Source: JAGIBJ01 sp047604965 (GTDB lineage Bacteria; Actinomycetota; Thermoleophilia; Solirubrobacterales; Solirubrobacteraceae). Taken from it: 29,794 nt of DNA. The notes beneath the pieces were generated by a model. The model worked only from the letters and a program-made list of their open reading frames with translations. It was not told the origin of the DNA and ran no database searches. Positions 14,786-22,982 of the stretch are shown one piece after another. The first letter of the stretch is position 1; every line of letters starts with the position of its first letter. The stretch lies in the NCBI GenBank assembly GCA_047604965.1, contig JASGGQ010000016.1, positions 1-29,794 on the forward strand, written 5' to 3'. A program made the translations under genes and the position numbers.

Positions 14786-16477
14786 GTGAGCCGTTTGCGA
14801 TCACACCCGGCACGCTGGTGGGCCGTCAGTGCCGCCATCGCGCTCGCGATCACCGCCGTCGCGTGGCGTACCGGCGAATGGTGGCAGATCACCGATCCGT
14901 CGCTGAAGATCAACCTGTGGACGGCGCGCGCCGTTTTGCTGGTTACGCTGACGCTCGGGCTGCGCGGCGTGATCGCCGTGCTCCCGCGGATGACGCCGCT
15001 GCGCTGGACGCTCGCCGGCTTCTGGCTGCTGTATGCCGCACTCGCGATCGTGCTCGCCTGGCCCGGCACGCTGATGAGCGACTCGATTCAGGAGTTCACG
15101 ATCTCACGCGGACTCGTCATCACCACCTGGTTTGGCTGGATCTACGGCCTCGCGCATCTCGCGCTGCTGGATCTGATCCCGCGCATGTGGTTCCTGCTCG
15201 TCGTCCAAGTCCTCGGCAGTGCCGCCGTCTTCGCCTACGCCGGGGACGTGATTTACCGCCGTGGGCGCGGCGCGCGCTGGCCGCTCGTGCTGACGACGCT
15301 GCTGCTGGCCGGCGCGGCCCCGGTCATCGCGACCACCATCCTGATCTCGCGCGACGCCCCATTTGGCGTCCTGCACCTGCTGCTGGCGCTGCTGATCGTC
15401 GATGCTGTCGCCGTCCGCAAACGTGCGACGCCGCTGATCGTGCTCGCCGTTGCCGTGCTGGCCGGGGTGCTCTCGGTCCTGCGCGGCGACGGCGTGTTGC
15501 TGTTGTGGACGCCGCTCCTGCTCCTGGCGTTGCGCCCCAGCCGCCAAGCAGCGTTGCGCGGTGGCCTGGTGACGGTCGCGCTGATCGTCGCGATCCGCGT
15601 CGTGCTTCCCACACCACTGAAGCTCGACGACGACCCGTTCCGGTACAGCCTGACGCTACGGCTGCCAGCGATTGCCGCGATCCTGGCGGACGCCAACGAC
15701 ACGGCCGATCGCCGCGACGACCTTCCCGCAAGCGACCGCAAGAACTTCGAGGGTTCCGTCAACCGGCCTTTTTGGTCGAAAACGCCAGAGGCCGACCTTG
15801 AGGCGCTTGCGGGCGTCATCGACCTGCGCCGCGTCGAAGGGCTCCAGTCGCCCTTTGAAATCCCGGCGTTCTGGTTCGGGGCCTACCGCCTCGATGCCAC
15901 GCCGGCGCAGATCGCGCGCTTCCAGCAAACGGCCGATCGGCTGATCCGCGACAACCTGCCGGTCGTGCTGGCCTCCAAGGTCGAGACCTTTTCGGCGTCG
16001 AGCGGACTGATGAACCACGGCTTCACCGGCATCCCGTTTGAGCGTGGCGCCAACCCGTTCGGTGGGATCGCGCCGGCGCAGCGCGACCATCTCGCCGCGA
16101 GCGCGCCGTGGCCATCGGGCACCAACTGGCTGGCGCGCCAACTGGGCCGCAGCGCGACATACCAAGGGCTGCGCCCCGCCGGCTCGGCGCTGTGGTGGAA
16201 CCTGGTCCCCGCCCTGGTGCTCCTGCTCGCAGTCCTCATCATCCGGCGCCGCTGGTGGCCCGAAGCGCTGCTGGCCGGCGTGATCCTTGCGCGGGTGCCG
16301 CTCGTCTTCGTCGCCGCGCCGGCCGCGCAGTTCAAGTACTACTACTCGGTCTACCTCGGGGGCATCGTGGCGCTTGGGCTGATGCTGGCCGCATTCGCCA
16401 CTTGGCGCGCTGACCGCCGCGCGCAGCCGGCACCGGTCTCCGCGCCTGAACTCTCAGCCGACACCTCACCTGCATGA
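14786..16477 (+). CDS. Multi-pass membrane protein, putative GT-C glycosyltransferase (paralog B)
   Basis: A 563-residue protein with about ten helices. The shared motif is AWPGTLMSDSIQEF near residue 90, followed by WFGWIYGLAHL. The outer domain contains EADLEALAGVIDL and PAFWFGAYRLD, and the C-terminal helices include ARVPLVFVAAPAAQFKYYYS. These segments align by eye with paralog C (EQDLATLGKVVKL, PAYWNGAYDAG, ARFPVVVAGAPVAQFRY), so common descent is clear. GTG 14786 is the first start codon after an in-frame stop; it has no obvious ribosome site. It lies 103 bp after paralog A and opens the run of nine overlapping genes. I infer transfer of a lipid-linked sugar outside the membrane. Confidence 0.7.
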   Translation: MSRLRSHPARWWAVSAAIALAITAVAWRTGEWWQITDPSLKINLWTARAVLLVTLTLGLRGVIAVLPRMTPLRWTLAGFWLLYAALAIVLAWPGTLMSDSIQEFTISRGLVITTWFGWIYGLAHLALLDLIPRMWFLLVVQVLGSAAVFAYAGDVIYRRGRGARWPLVLTTLLLAGAAPVIATTILISRDAPFGVLHLLLALLIVDAVAVRKRATPLIVLAVAVLAGVLSVLRGDGVLLLWTPLLLLALRPSRQAALRGGLVTVALIVAIRVVLPTPLKLDDDPFRYSLTLRLPAIAAILADANDTADRRDDLPASDRKNFEGSVNRPFWSKTPEADLEALAGVIDLRRVEGLQSPFEIPAFWFGAYRLDATPAQIARFQQTADRLIRDNLPVVLASKVETFSASSGLMNHGFTGIPFERGANPFGGIAPAQRDHLAASAPWPSGTNWLARQLGRSATYQGLRPAGSALWWNLVPALVLLLAVLIIRRRWWPEALLAGVILARVPLVFVAAPAAQFKYYYSVYLGGIVALGLMLAAFATWRADRRAQPAPVSAPELSADTSPA

Positions 16478-16923
16478 CCACCCATCGCATCAGGCGTCTG
16501 GCGATGCAACTGCTGCGCTTCGGCTGGGTGTCCGGCATCGGCCTGCTGCTCGACTACGCGATCTACACGGCACTTCACCTCGCCGGGCTACCGGTCACGT
16601 TCGCCAACGCGATCTCCGCGTCATGCGCCGTCAGCTTCGTGTACGTTGCCGCGCTGCGTCACGTCTTCCACGCCGATATAGTCGCTCGCCGCCGGCCGTT
16701 CGCGAAGTACGTCGCCTACCAAGCGGCAGCGGTGCCGGCCGCATCGCTCGCCGTGGGGCTCGTCGAATCGGCGCTCGACGGCCGCTTCCTGCTCGCCAAG
16801 ACGCTGGTCGTACCGTGCTCGTTCGGCGCCAACTTCCTCTTCATGCGCTGGCTGCTCCAAGCAGCGCCGGTACCGCTTCCCGCTTCGACCGCCACCCCGC
16901 AACCCGCACCTCAACGCCCATGA
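16474..16923 (+). CDS. GtrA-family membrane protein (putative lipid-linked sugar flippase)
   Basis: 149 residues, four transmembrane helices. The first helix LRFGWVSGIGLLLDYAIYTAL (14-34) and the basic segment RHVFHAD after helix 2 fit GtrA. Family members are proposed to flip undecaprenyl-phosphate-linked sugars across the membrane. Its start overlaps the stop of paralog B by four bases (ATGA), and its own stop overlaps the next glycosyltransferase in the same way. The gene order GT-C, flippase, GT2 matches the three-part O-antigen modification systems. The C-terminal tail is Pro/Ala-rich. Confidence 0.85.
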   Translation: MTTHRIRRLAMQLLRFGWVSGIGLLLDYAIYTALHLAGLPVTFANAISASCAVSFVYVAALRHVFHADIVARRRPFAKYVAYQAAAVPAASLAVGLVESALDGRFLLAKTLVVPCSFGANFLFMRWLLQAAPVPLPASTATPQPAPQRP

Positions 16924-17732
16924 CCGACACGCTCCGCACCCTGCTGTTCATCCCGGCGTACCGCTGCGAAGATCAAATCGTCCGCGTGATCGATCAGCTC
17001 GACGACGCCGCCCAAGCCAAACTGGCGGGCATCGTGGTAATCGACAACCAAAGCCCAGACGCGACGATCCAGCGGGCGAGCGACGCGCTGCAACGGCGGG
17101 TTACCGCGGTGCCGTGGCGGGTACTGCGCAACGACGACAACTACGGGCTCGGCGGCTCGCACAAGGTCGCGATCGACCTCGCCTTGCGCGAGCACTACAC
17201 CCACCTCGCGGTACTGCACGGCGACGATCAGGCAACGCTCTCCGATCTGCTGCCGTACCTGGAACCGGCCAAACTCGACGGACTCGACGCGCTGCTCGGC
17301 GCGCGCTTCCAGCGCGGCGCGACGCTCCAGGGATACTCGCGCGTGCGAACGCTCGGCAACCACCTGTACAACCTGCTGTTCTCCGCTGCCGGACGCCGCC
17401 GCTTCCACGATCTCGGCTCGGGACTCAATCTCTTCCGCGTCGGCGCCTTCGCCGGCCAGCCGCACCGCCGCTTCGCCGACGACCTGACCTTCAACTACTT
17501 CCTCTGCCTGCTGATGGCCCGGCGCCGCTGGAACATCGAGTTCTTCCCGATCCTGTGGCGTGAGGAAGATCAACGCTCGAACGTCAAACTCGTCGACCAG
17601 GGCCTTCGCACCCTCCGCTTCCTCGGTGCCTACGCCCGCAACCCCGAGGCATTTCTCGCCGCCGAGCACCGATCCGGCGAGCCTGCCTACACCGCCCAAG
17701 TCGTCGCGCAAGGGCCGGATGCCGACCGGTGA
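16920..17732 (+). CDS. GT2-family glycosyltransferase
   Basis: A 270-residue GT-A enzyme without transmembrane helices. Motifs are LLFIPAYRCEDQI (8-20), VVIDNQSPDAT (39-49), NYGLGGSHKVAIDLA (74-88) and the metal-binding candidate HGDDQ (100-104). A long frame starting at 16623 overlaps GtrA, but homology begins only at ATG 16920, which overlaps the gtrA stop by four bases. It probably charges a polyprenyl phosphate with a sugar for the neighbouring GtrA and GT-C protein. LHGDDQA replaces the usual DADxQ of dolichyl-phosphate sugar synthases, so it is a divergent branch. Confidence 0.85.
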   Translation: MTDTLRTLLFIPAYRCEDQIVRVIDQLDDAAQAKLAGIVVIDNQSPDATIQRASDALQRRVTAVPWRVLRNDDNYGLGGSHKVAIDLALREHYTHLAVLHGDDQATLSDLLPYLEPAKLDGLDALLGARFQRGATLQGYSRVRTLGNHLYNLLFSAAGRRRFHDLGSGLNLFRVGAFAGQPHRRFADDLTFNYFLCLLMARRRWNIEFFPILWREEDQRSNVKLVDQGLRTLRFLGAYARNPEAFLAAEHRSGEPAYTAQVVAQGPDADR

Positions 17733-18672
17733 ACAGCTCGGCCGCTCGCTGGCGCGCCTGGAACGCGGCGGCCTGCTGCTCGGCGGGTTCGCGATCGCGG
17801 TCGCTGCGGCCGGCGTGGTGCTGGCCTCCGGTGAGCTGGAACTCGCGCTCGGCAGCGGCGGCGCCTGGGCCGCCGCTGCACTGGCCTACTTCGGCAGCCA
17901 TATGACCCGCGCGATCCGGCTCGCCTACCTCGCCAGCGGCCCGGCCGCGTCGGTGCGCAGCACGGCCGCCATACACTGGTACTGCGCCGGCCTTTCCGTG
18001 TTGCTGCCGTTCAAACTCGGCGATGTCGTTCGGGTTGAGCGCGTCGCGCGGCTGCGCGGCGACGCCCGCGACGCCGTCGCCGTCGTCTGGCTCGAACGCA
18101 GCCTTGATGCCGCCGCGATCGTCGCGGCGATCACGCTGATCGCCGTCACCGGTGCGTCCACCGAAGGGCTGCGTCCCGTCCTGCTCGTCACCGCGACCTT
18201 CGTCACGCTCACCGTGCTGGCCTCCACCGTGTTGCCGACCAACATCCGCGAGCTGATGTTGCATCTCGTGCGGCGCGACTACGGCCCGGCGAGCGTTCAC
18301 GCGCTGCGCCTGCTGCGCGCGATCCTGGACACGATCGATCGCGTCCCGCGACTGGTGCATCGGCGCCTCTCGGCGCTGCTGGTGATGACCGTGCTGATCT
18401 GGAGCCTGGAGTTCGCGGCGCTCGGGCTGGCGCTCGACGCGCTTGATACCGGCTTTCAGCAGCTCGCCGGTACGATGCTTCGCGCCCTCACCGGCGTTGC
18501 GCTGGAAGCCGTTCCGATCGCACCGTCGGCGACGCAGTTCATGAGCGACCTGCTGCCGCATCTCGAACCAGTCCGGCTCTCCGAGTACCGCCTGCTGCTC
18601 GTCGCGATTCCGCTCGCGGGCGGTCTGCTTGCCACCCCGATCGCCGCGCGCCTGCGGCCGGGAGCGAGTTGA
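17719..18672 (+). CDS. LPG-synthase-like integral membrane protein (flippase-like domain)
   Basis: 317 residues and about seven or eight helices. Features of the lysylphosphatidylglycerol-synthase transmembrane/flippase-like family are LAYLASGPAASVRSTAAIHWYCAGLSVLLPFKLGDVVR, WLERSLDAAAIV and a late GVALEAVPIAPSATQ. In glycan operons such proteins are usually taken as lipid carriers or flippases. ATG 17719 lies 14 bases inside the preceding GT2 gene, and the next start overlaps the stop by one base. The FKLGDVVRVERV segment corresponds to the family's P-x-R-x-G-(E/D) conserved loop. Confidence 0.75.
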   Translation: MPTGEQLGRSLARLERGGLLLGGFAIAVAAAGVVLASGELELALGSGGAWAAAALAYFGSHMTRAIRLAYLASGPAASVRSTAAIHWYCAGLSVLLPFKLGDVVRVERVARLRGDARDAVAVVWLERSLDAAAIVAAITLIAVTGASTEGLRPVLLVTATFVTLTVLASTVLPTNIRELMLHLVRRDYGPASVHALRLLRAILDTIDRVPRLVHRRLSALLVMTVLIWSLEFAALGLALDALDTGFQQLAGTMLRALTGVALEAVPIAPSATQFMSDLLPHLEPVRLSEYRLLLVAIPLAGGLLATPIAARLRPGAS

Positions 18673-20147
18673 TGCTGCCAACGCTTCGCATCGCCGTCGA
18701 CGATCGCGAACCGCTCGCACGCTTCGCAAGCGAATTCGCCGATGTTGAGCGGTTCGGCGAGCTGCGCCGCGGACGCCAAACCGTCCTTGAGCATCTCGCG
18801 CAGATCAGCGTGGACGCCGGGCTGCCCGAGCCGCTCGTGATGCCGGTCAGCGCCGCCGCGCTGGAACGCGAGCTTGGCGCGGGCCACCATCCCGGCGAGA
18901 CGCTGTGGCTCGTGCTGCCCGCGTCGCTGGCAATCACCGCGAGCGACGCGGACGCCACCACCTTCCTGCGCAAGCTTGCGCAGCTCACGCAGCCGACGGC
19001 GCTGTGGTCGCAGTCGGCGTGGACCGGCGCGCTGGTCGTCGATGAAGCTGGGCTGCGCGAACTGGCGGAGTTGCCGGTCGCCGAGGCCGGCGCGTGGCGT
19101 GCGGGCCGCGTCGCTGCCCTCCCCGTCGTGCGCGACGGCTTCGAACTGGCCGACCTGCACGAACCGGCGGCGTTCCTGGAACTGCTCTCCGGCAGCTTCG
19201 CCGCACGCCACTTCAACGAGGTCGCACAGGAACGTCACCTCGTCGTCAAACGCTCGACCGACGCCGAGAAGATGCGGCGCGAACATGACTTCTACGCGCT
19301 GCTGCCGCCGCACCTTCAGCCGTACTTCGTGCAGCCGTTCGGCTACGAGCAGCACGCCGACGGCACCGCCAGCTACCGGATGCACCGGCTGCTCGTGCCC
19401 GATCTCGCGGTGCAATGGGTTCACCGCGCGTTCGTGGACGATCAGTTCGAGCGGCTGCTCGAACAACTCATGCGGTTCATCGACGAACGCACCCGCCGCG
19501 CCGTCGACGACGCACGGGGCCGCCAGATCGCCAACGTGCTCTACCGCGAGAAGCCCCGCGCCCGCTACGCGCAGCTCGCGGGCTCGCAGGTCGGCAAGCG
19601 CCTCGACGCACTCCTGGCGGCGGGCGGCGTCGGTGATGGTGTCGGCGCACTGCTGGATCGCTACGAACGGCTGCTCGACGCCTTCGAGCCGCACCGCACC
19701 TTCAACGAGCTGTCGGTCACTCACGGCGACTACTGCTTCTCGAACATCCTCTACAACCCGGCAACCCGAAGCGTGCATCTCCTCGATCCGCGCGGCGCGG
19801 CAGACGAGGACGACCTCTACAGCGATCCGTACTACGACCTCGCGAAGCTCTCCCATTCGATCCTCGGCGGCTACGACCTGATCGTCGCTGAGCGCGTCAC
19901 ACCGAGTTTCGCGCCGGATCTGCACCTCGGACTTGCGGCCGAGCGCGCCGACGATCCATCGATCGCGAATCGCTTTGCCGATGCGCTTGCCGCGCGTGGC
20001 TTTTCGCTGCGCCTCGTGCGGCTGTATGAGGCGTCGCTCTTTCTGAGCATGTTGCCGCTGCACATCGACGCGCCCCGCCGGGTGCTCGCGCTGGCACTAC
20101 GGGGCGCACAGATTCTCGACAGCCTTGAGGCGAAGGAGCTTCGATGA
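18672..20147 (+). CDS. Capsule-type sugar kinase (APH fold) with unknown N-terminal domain
   Basis: A 491-residue protein. Residues ~185-491 have the aminoglycoside-phosphotransferase/kinase fold: ARHFNEV, then VVKRSTDAEKMRREHDFY with candidate ATP-binding Lys193 and Glu204, catalytic HGDYCFSNIL (His351, Asp353, Asn358) and DPRG (Asp372) in the DFG position. The pattern is that of kinases from capsule loci that lie beside a HAD phosphatase and a nucleotidyltransferase, exactly as here. Residues 1-180 contain no motif I can name; their alternating strands and helices could be a decayed nucleotidyltransferase or glycosyltransferase. ATG 18672 overlaps the previous stop by one base. The substrate, probably a sugar or polyol, is unknown. 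Confidence 0.75.
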   Translation: MLPTLRIAVDDREPLARFASEFADVERFGELRRGRQTVLEHLAQISVDAGLPEPLVMPVSAAALERELGAGHHPGETLWLVLPASLAITASDADATTFLRKLAQLTQPTALWSQSAWTGALVVDEAGLRELAELPVAEAGAWRAGRVAALPVVRDGFELADLHEPAAFLELLSGSFAARHFNEVAQERHLVVKRSTDAEKMRREHDFYALLPPHLQPYFVQPFGYEQHADGTASYRMHRLLVPDLAVQWVHRAFVDDQFERLLEQLMRFIDERTRRAVDDARGRQIANVLYREKPRARYAQLAGSQVGKRLDALLAAGGVGDGVGALLDRYERLLDAFEPHRTFNELSVTHGDYCFSNILYNPATRSVHLLDPRGAADEDDLYSDPYYDLAKLSHSILGGYDLIVAERVTPSFAPDLHLGLAAERADDPSIANRFADALAARGFSLRLVRLYEASLFLSMLPLHIDAPRRVLALALRGAQILDSLEAKELR

Positions 20148-20605
20148 TCGGCCAAGAGCGCGTACTCGTCCTCGATATCGACGGCACGTTGTGTCCGACG
20201 CGACGACCCGACCAGTCCTACGCCGACCTGATCCCCGACGCGGCGATGCTCAAGCGCCTGCTGGAGTACCGCGCCGATGGCTATCGCGTGGTACTGCACA
20301 CGGCCCGCCAGATGCGCACCTATGACGGGAACGTCGGTGAACTCAACGCCCATATGCTGCCGGTCTTGACCGCGTGGCTGGACCGGCATGGCGTGCCGTA
20401 CGACGAGATTCACGTCGGCAAGCCGTGGCCGGGGCGCGACGGGTTTTACGTGGATGACCGTACCGTCCGCCCGGCGGAGTTCCTCGCGTTGACCGCCGAG
20501 CAAATCAGCGCACTCCTGGATCGCGACGCCGTCGCCGATGCCGATGCGCCACCGACCAGGTTCGCTGGCGAGCAGGACCAGGCGGCAGAGGAGCGGCCGC
20601 GATGA
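20144..20605 (+). CDS. HAD phosphatase of the EcbF/BcbF capsule type
   Basis: 153 residues. HAD motif I is DIDGTLC (Asp11 nucleophile, Asp13 acid/base), motif II is in HTAR, and the distal motif is GKPWPGRDGFYVDDR, the hallmark of the EcbF-BcbF capsule phosphatase family. It probably removes a phosphate from an intermediate passed between the kinase and the nucleotidyltransferase. The Asp/Ala-rich C-terminal ~25 residues look dispensable. AAGGAG lies 5 nt before the ATG, and the ATG overlaps the kinase stop by four bases; the next gene overlaps its stop likewise. Confidence 0.82.
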   Translation: MIGQERVLVLDIDGTLCPTRRPDQSYADLIPDAAMLKRLLEYRADGYRVVLHTARQMRTYDGNVGELNAHMLPVLTAWLDRHGVPYDEIHVGKPWPGRDGFYVDDRTVRPAEFLALTAEQISALLDRDAVADADAPPTRFAGEQDQAAEERPR

Positions 20606-21330
20606 ACACGGTGCTGATCACGATGGCCGGGCGCGGCCAACGCTTTCGCGACGCCGGTCACGACCGCCCGAAGTACGAGATCGAAGTCCACGGCCGCACG
20701 CTCTTTCGCTGGTCGCTGGAGAGCCTCGCAGCATGGTTCGACGGACCCTGCGACCTCGTCCTCGTCGCCCGAGAGGAGGATCACGCCGGTGACTTCGCCC
20801 GCCGTCAAACTCGCGCCGCCGGCTGGCCTGAACCGACGCTGGTCGAGCTTTCGCATACCACCGACGGCCAGGCCACGACGGCGATGCTCGCGCAAGAGGC
20901 GATCCGCGACCACGCCGCGCCGCTGACGATCTACAACATCGACACGCATGTCACGCCACGCGCGATGACTCCCGCTGCGGCATCCGGCGCCGGCTGGATT
21001 CCATGTTTCCGTGCCGGCGGCGACCATTGGTCGTTCGCGGCAGTCGGTGACGACGGCCGCGTCACCGAAGTGCGCGAGAAGGTACGGATCTCGCCCTTCG
21101 CGACGCTCGGCCTCTACTGGTTTGACTCTTTCGAACGGTACGCCGACCTATACGCGCGCCACTTCGAGGCCGGCGGTGAGGAAGCGGGCGAGCGGTACAT
21201 CGCGCCGATGTACAACCGGCTGATCGCCGACGGCGCAGCCGTAACGATCAGCGACATCCCCGTCGACGCGGTTGTGCCGCTGGGCACGCCCACGGAAGTT
21301 TTGACGTTCACGATACAGGAGCATTTGTGA
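20602..21330 (+). CDS. Sugar/polyol-phosphate nucleotidyltransferase (LicC-like)
   Basis: 242 residues with the nucleotidyltransferase GT-A-like fold. The N-terminal loop MAGRGQRF (8-15) plus RPKYEIEV with Lys24 is the NTP-binding signature G-x-G-x-R-F...P-K. NIDTH (112-116) stands where metal-binding N-G-D usually is, and REKVRIS...TLGLYWF near residues 155-175 matches the E-K...G-x-Y-F part. It would join a nucleotide to a sugar or polyol phosphate from the kinase/phosphatase pair. Nucleotide and substrate cannot be read from sequence. It overlaps the phosphatase stop by four bases and the next start by one. Confidence 0.8.
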   Translation: MNTVLITMAGRGQRFRDAGHDRPKYEIEVHGRTLFRWSLESLAAWFDGPCDLVLVAREEDHAGDFARRQTRAAGWPEPTLVELSHTTDGQATTAMLAQEAIRDHAAPLTIYNIDTHVTPRAMTPAAASGAGWIPCFRAGGDHWSFAAVGDDGRVTEVREKVRISPFATLGLYWFDSFERYADLYARHFEAGGEEAGERYIAPMYNRLIADGAAVTISDIPVDAVVPLGTPTEVLTFTIQEHL

Positions 21331-22982
21331 TGCCACCGTTGAGCCGACGCACGGCACTACACGGCACGGCGGTCCTGGCCGCGTTCCTCGCGGTGGTGCT
21401 GATCCCCCGCGAATCCGGCGGGGTGTGGGCGCCCGCTGTCGACCCTGACCACCCCAACCGTGTCGTCGGTCGCTGGCTGATCGCGCTGTTTGCCGGACTC
21501 GCGGTGTTGTATGGCCCGGCACTCGCACGCAAGATGGGCCGGATCGGCATCATCGCGGGCGCCGTCTGGTCGACGTGGTTGGGCTTTGCGCTCGTCGCGC
21601 TGTGGCCCGGGACGGTCGAGCCCGATTCGCTGAATCTGGTCTTCCAAACGCTGAACGGCACGATGAACAGCTGGTGGTCAACGACGTACGCCGTCGTGTT
21701 CTCGGGCCTGTTTGATTTGCATCCACATATCTGGGTCGTGGCAGTGTTTCAGAGCGCGTGCGTCGCAGCCGCAATGACATATTTCACCGTGATTGTTTGG
21801 AACCACAGCAAAACCAAGCGTCCGGTGTTTGTACTGTTCGCAATCGGCCTGTTGTCCGCACCACTCTTCGCCTACTCGGTACAGCAGACCCGCGACACCA
21901 TCTTCGGGGTCGCAATTTCCGTTGCCGCGGTGCGCGTCGGACAGCTCGTCGCCCGCCGTCGCGGCCCGTCTTTTTTCGAACTTCCGGCGCTCGCATTGCT
22001 CTTCACGATCGCGGTGTCGATGCGAAAAGACGCGATGGTGTTGATCCCATTTCTGCTCTGGGCACTCTGGCGTTTCCCTGCGCCGGCCCCACACCTGCGG
22101 CGCACCGCCACGGTCACGGTGCTGCTGGTTGCCGCATTGATCCCGTTCAAGATACTGCCGCAGACCACCGAGCGCGTGGACTTCGGACGGCAATACTTCC
22201 TCATCAACTTCCTCAACCCGCTGTCCGACGTGCTCAACGGGCCCTGGTGGTCGCCGCACCGCGAGCAGGACCTCGCGACACTCGGCAAAGTCGTCAAACT
22301 CGACAAGCTCACGCCAGCCTTCTCGGTCGATGTCGTTCCAGCGTATTGGAACGGTGCGTACGATGCCGGCGTCAGTCAATCGACCTGGAATGGTTTCCGA
22401 CGGGTCACGCTCCGCATTCTGCTAACTAATCCTGGGCTTTACGTGGGCAGCCAACTACGGCGCACGCTCCCCGCACTGAACTGGAGTGCCGGGTCAGAAA
22501 ACGGGGCGACGGCCTTTATTCTTGAAGACTGGCGCGAACGGTCGACCGTTGTGAAGTACCCGCCGAACGTTATCGCCGCAACGCGCGGACGCCCGCCGTC
22601 GGTCGCGTTGTACCACCGCGTCAGCTCGCTGCTACATCGAACCAACACATTCACAGGCCCGTTCCCGCGTGGCGCGTTTCTACACTACAACGGCGGCGTC
22701 ATCCTCCTGATCCTGCTCGCGCCGCTGTGGCTCATGCGCGACCGCGACCGCCGCAGCAACCCTGCCCTCCTGATCGCCGCAGTCGCCGCTGCGTTCGCGC
22801 TTGCCCGCTTCCCGGTTGTTGTTGCCGGCGCTCCAGTCGCTCAATTCCGCTATCTCATCGCGCTGCACTTCACGGCGCTCGTTGTGCTGCCGCTGCTGTA
22901 TGCCGCCTGGGAGGGCAGACACGCCTCCCAATCACGGCCATCAGCCGATGTCGAAGCCGCTAATCTCCCCGAACCCTCATGA
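21330..22982 (+). CDS. Multi-pass membrane protein, putative GT-C glycosyltransferase (paralog C)
   Basis: A 550-residue paralog of B. Helices surround LWPGTVEPDSLNLVF and NSWWSTTYAVVFSGLF near residue 100. The outer domain has REQDLATLGKVVKL and VVPAYWNGAYDAG, and the final helices have ARFPVVVAGAPVAQFRY. AGGAG (21317-21321) is 8 nt from ATG 21330, which overlaps the nucleotidyltransferase stop by one base; GTG 21327 is possible. The central part (about 21690-22640) uses more A/T-ending codons than its neighbours, which may mean a different history. It probably moves the sugar activated by the trio from a lipid carrier to an outside acceptor. Confidence 0.7.
   Translation: MPPLSRRTALHGTAVLAAFLAVVLIPRESGGVWAPAVDPDHPNRVVGRWLIALFAGLAVLYGPALARKMGRIGIIAGAVWSTWLGFALVALWPGTVEPDSLNLVFQTLNGTMNSWWSTTYAVVFSGLFDLHPHIWVVAVFQSACVAAAMTYFTVIVWNHSKTKRPVFVLFAIGLLSAPLFAYSVQQTRDTIFGVAISVAAVRVGQLVARRRGPSFFELPALALLFTIAVSMRKDAMVLIPFLLWALWRFPAPAPHLRRTATVTVLLVAALIPFKILPQTTERVDFGRQYFLINFLNPLSDVLNGPWWSPHREQDLATLGKVVKLDKLTPAFSVDVVPAYWNGAYDAGVSQSTWNGFRRVTLRILLTNPGLYVGSQLRRTLPALNWSAGSENGATAFILEDWRERSTVVKYPPNVIAATRGRPPSVALYHRVSSLLHRTNTFTGPFPRGAFLHYNGGVILLILLAPLWLMRDRDRRSNPALLIAAVAAAFALARFPVVVAGAPVAQFRYLIALHFTALVVLPLLYAAWEGRHASQSRPSADVEAANLPEPS

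Noticed and set aside
18456..20063. 535-codon minus-strand frame opposite the kinase gene
   Set aside because: It has no family motifs and is antisense to a protein with clear catalytic residues inside an overlapping operon.
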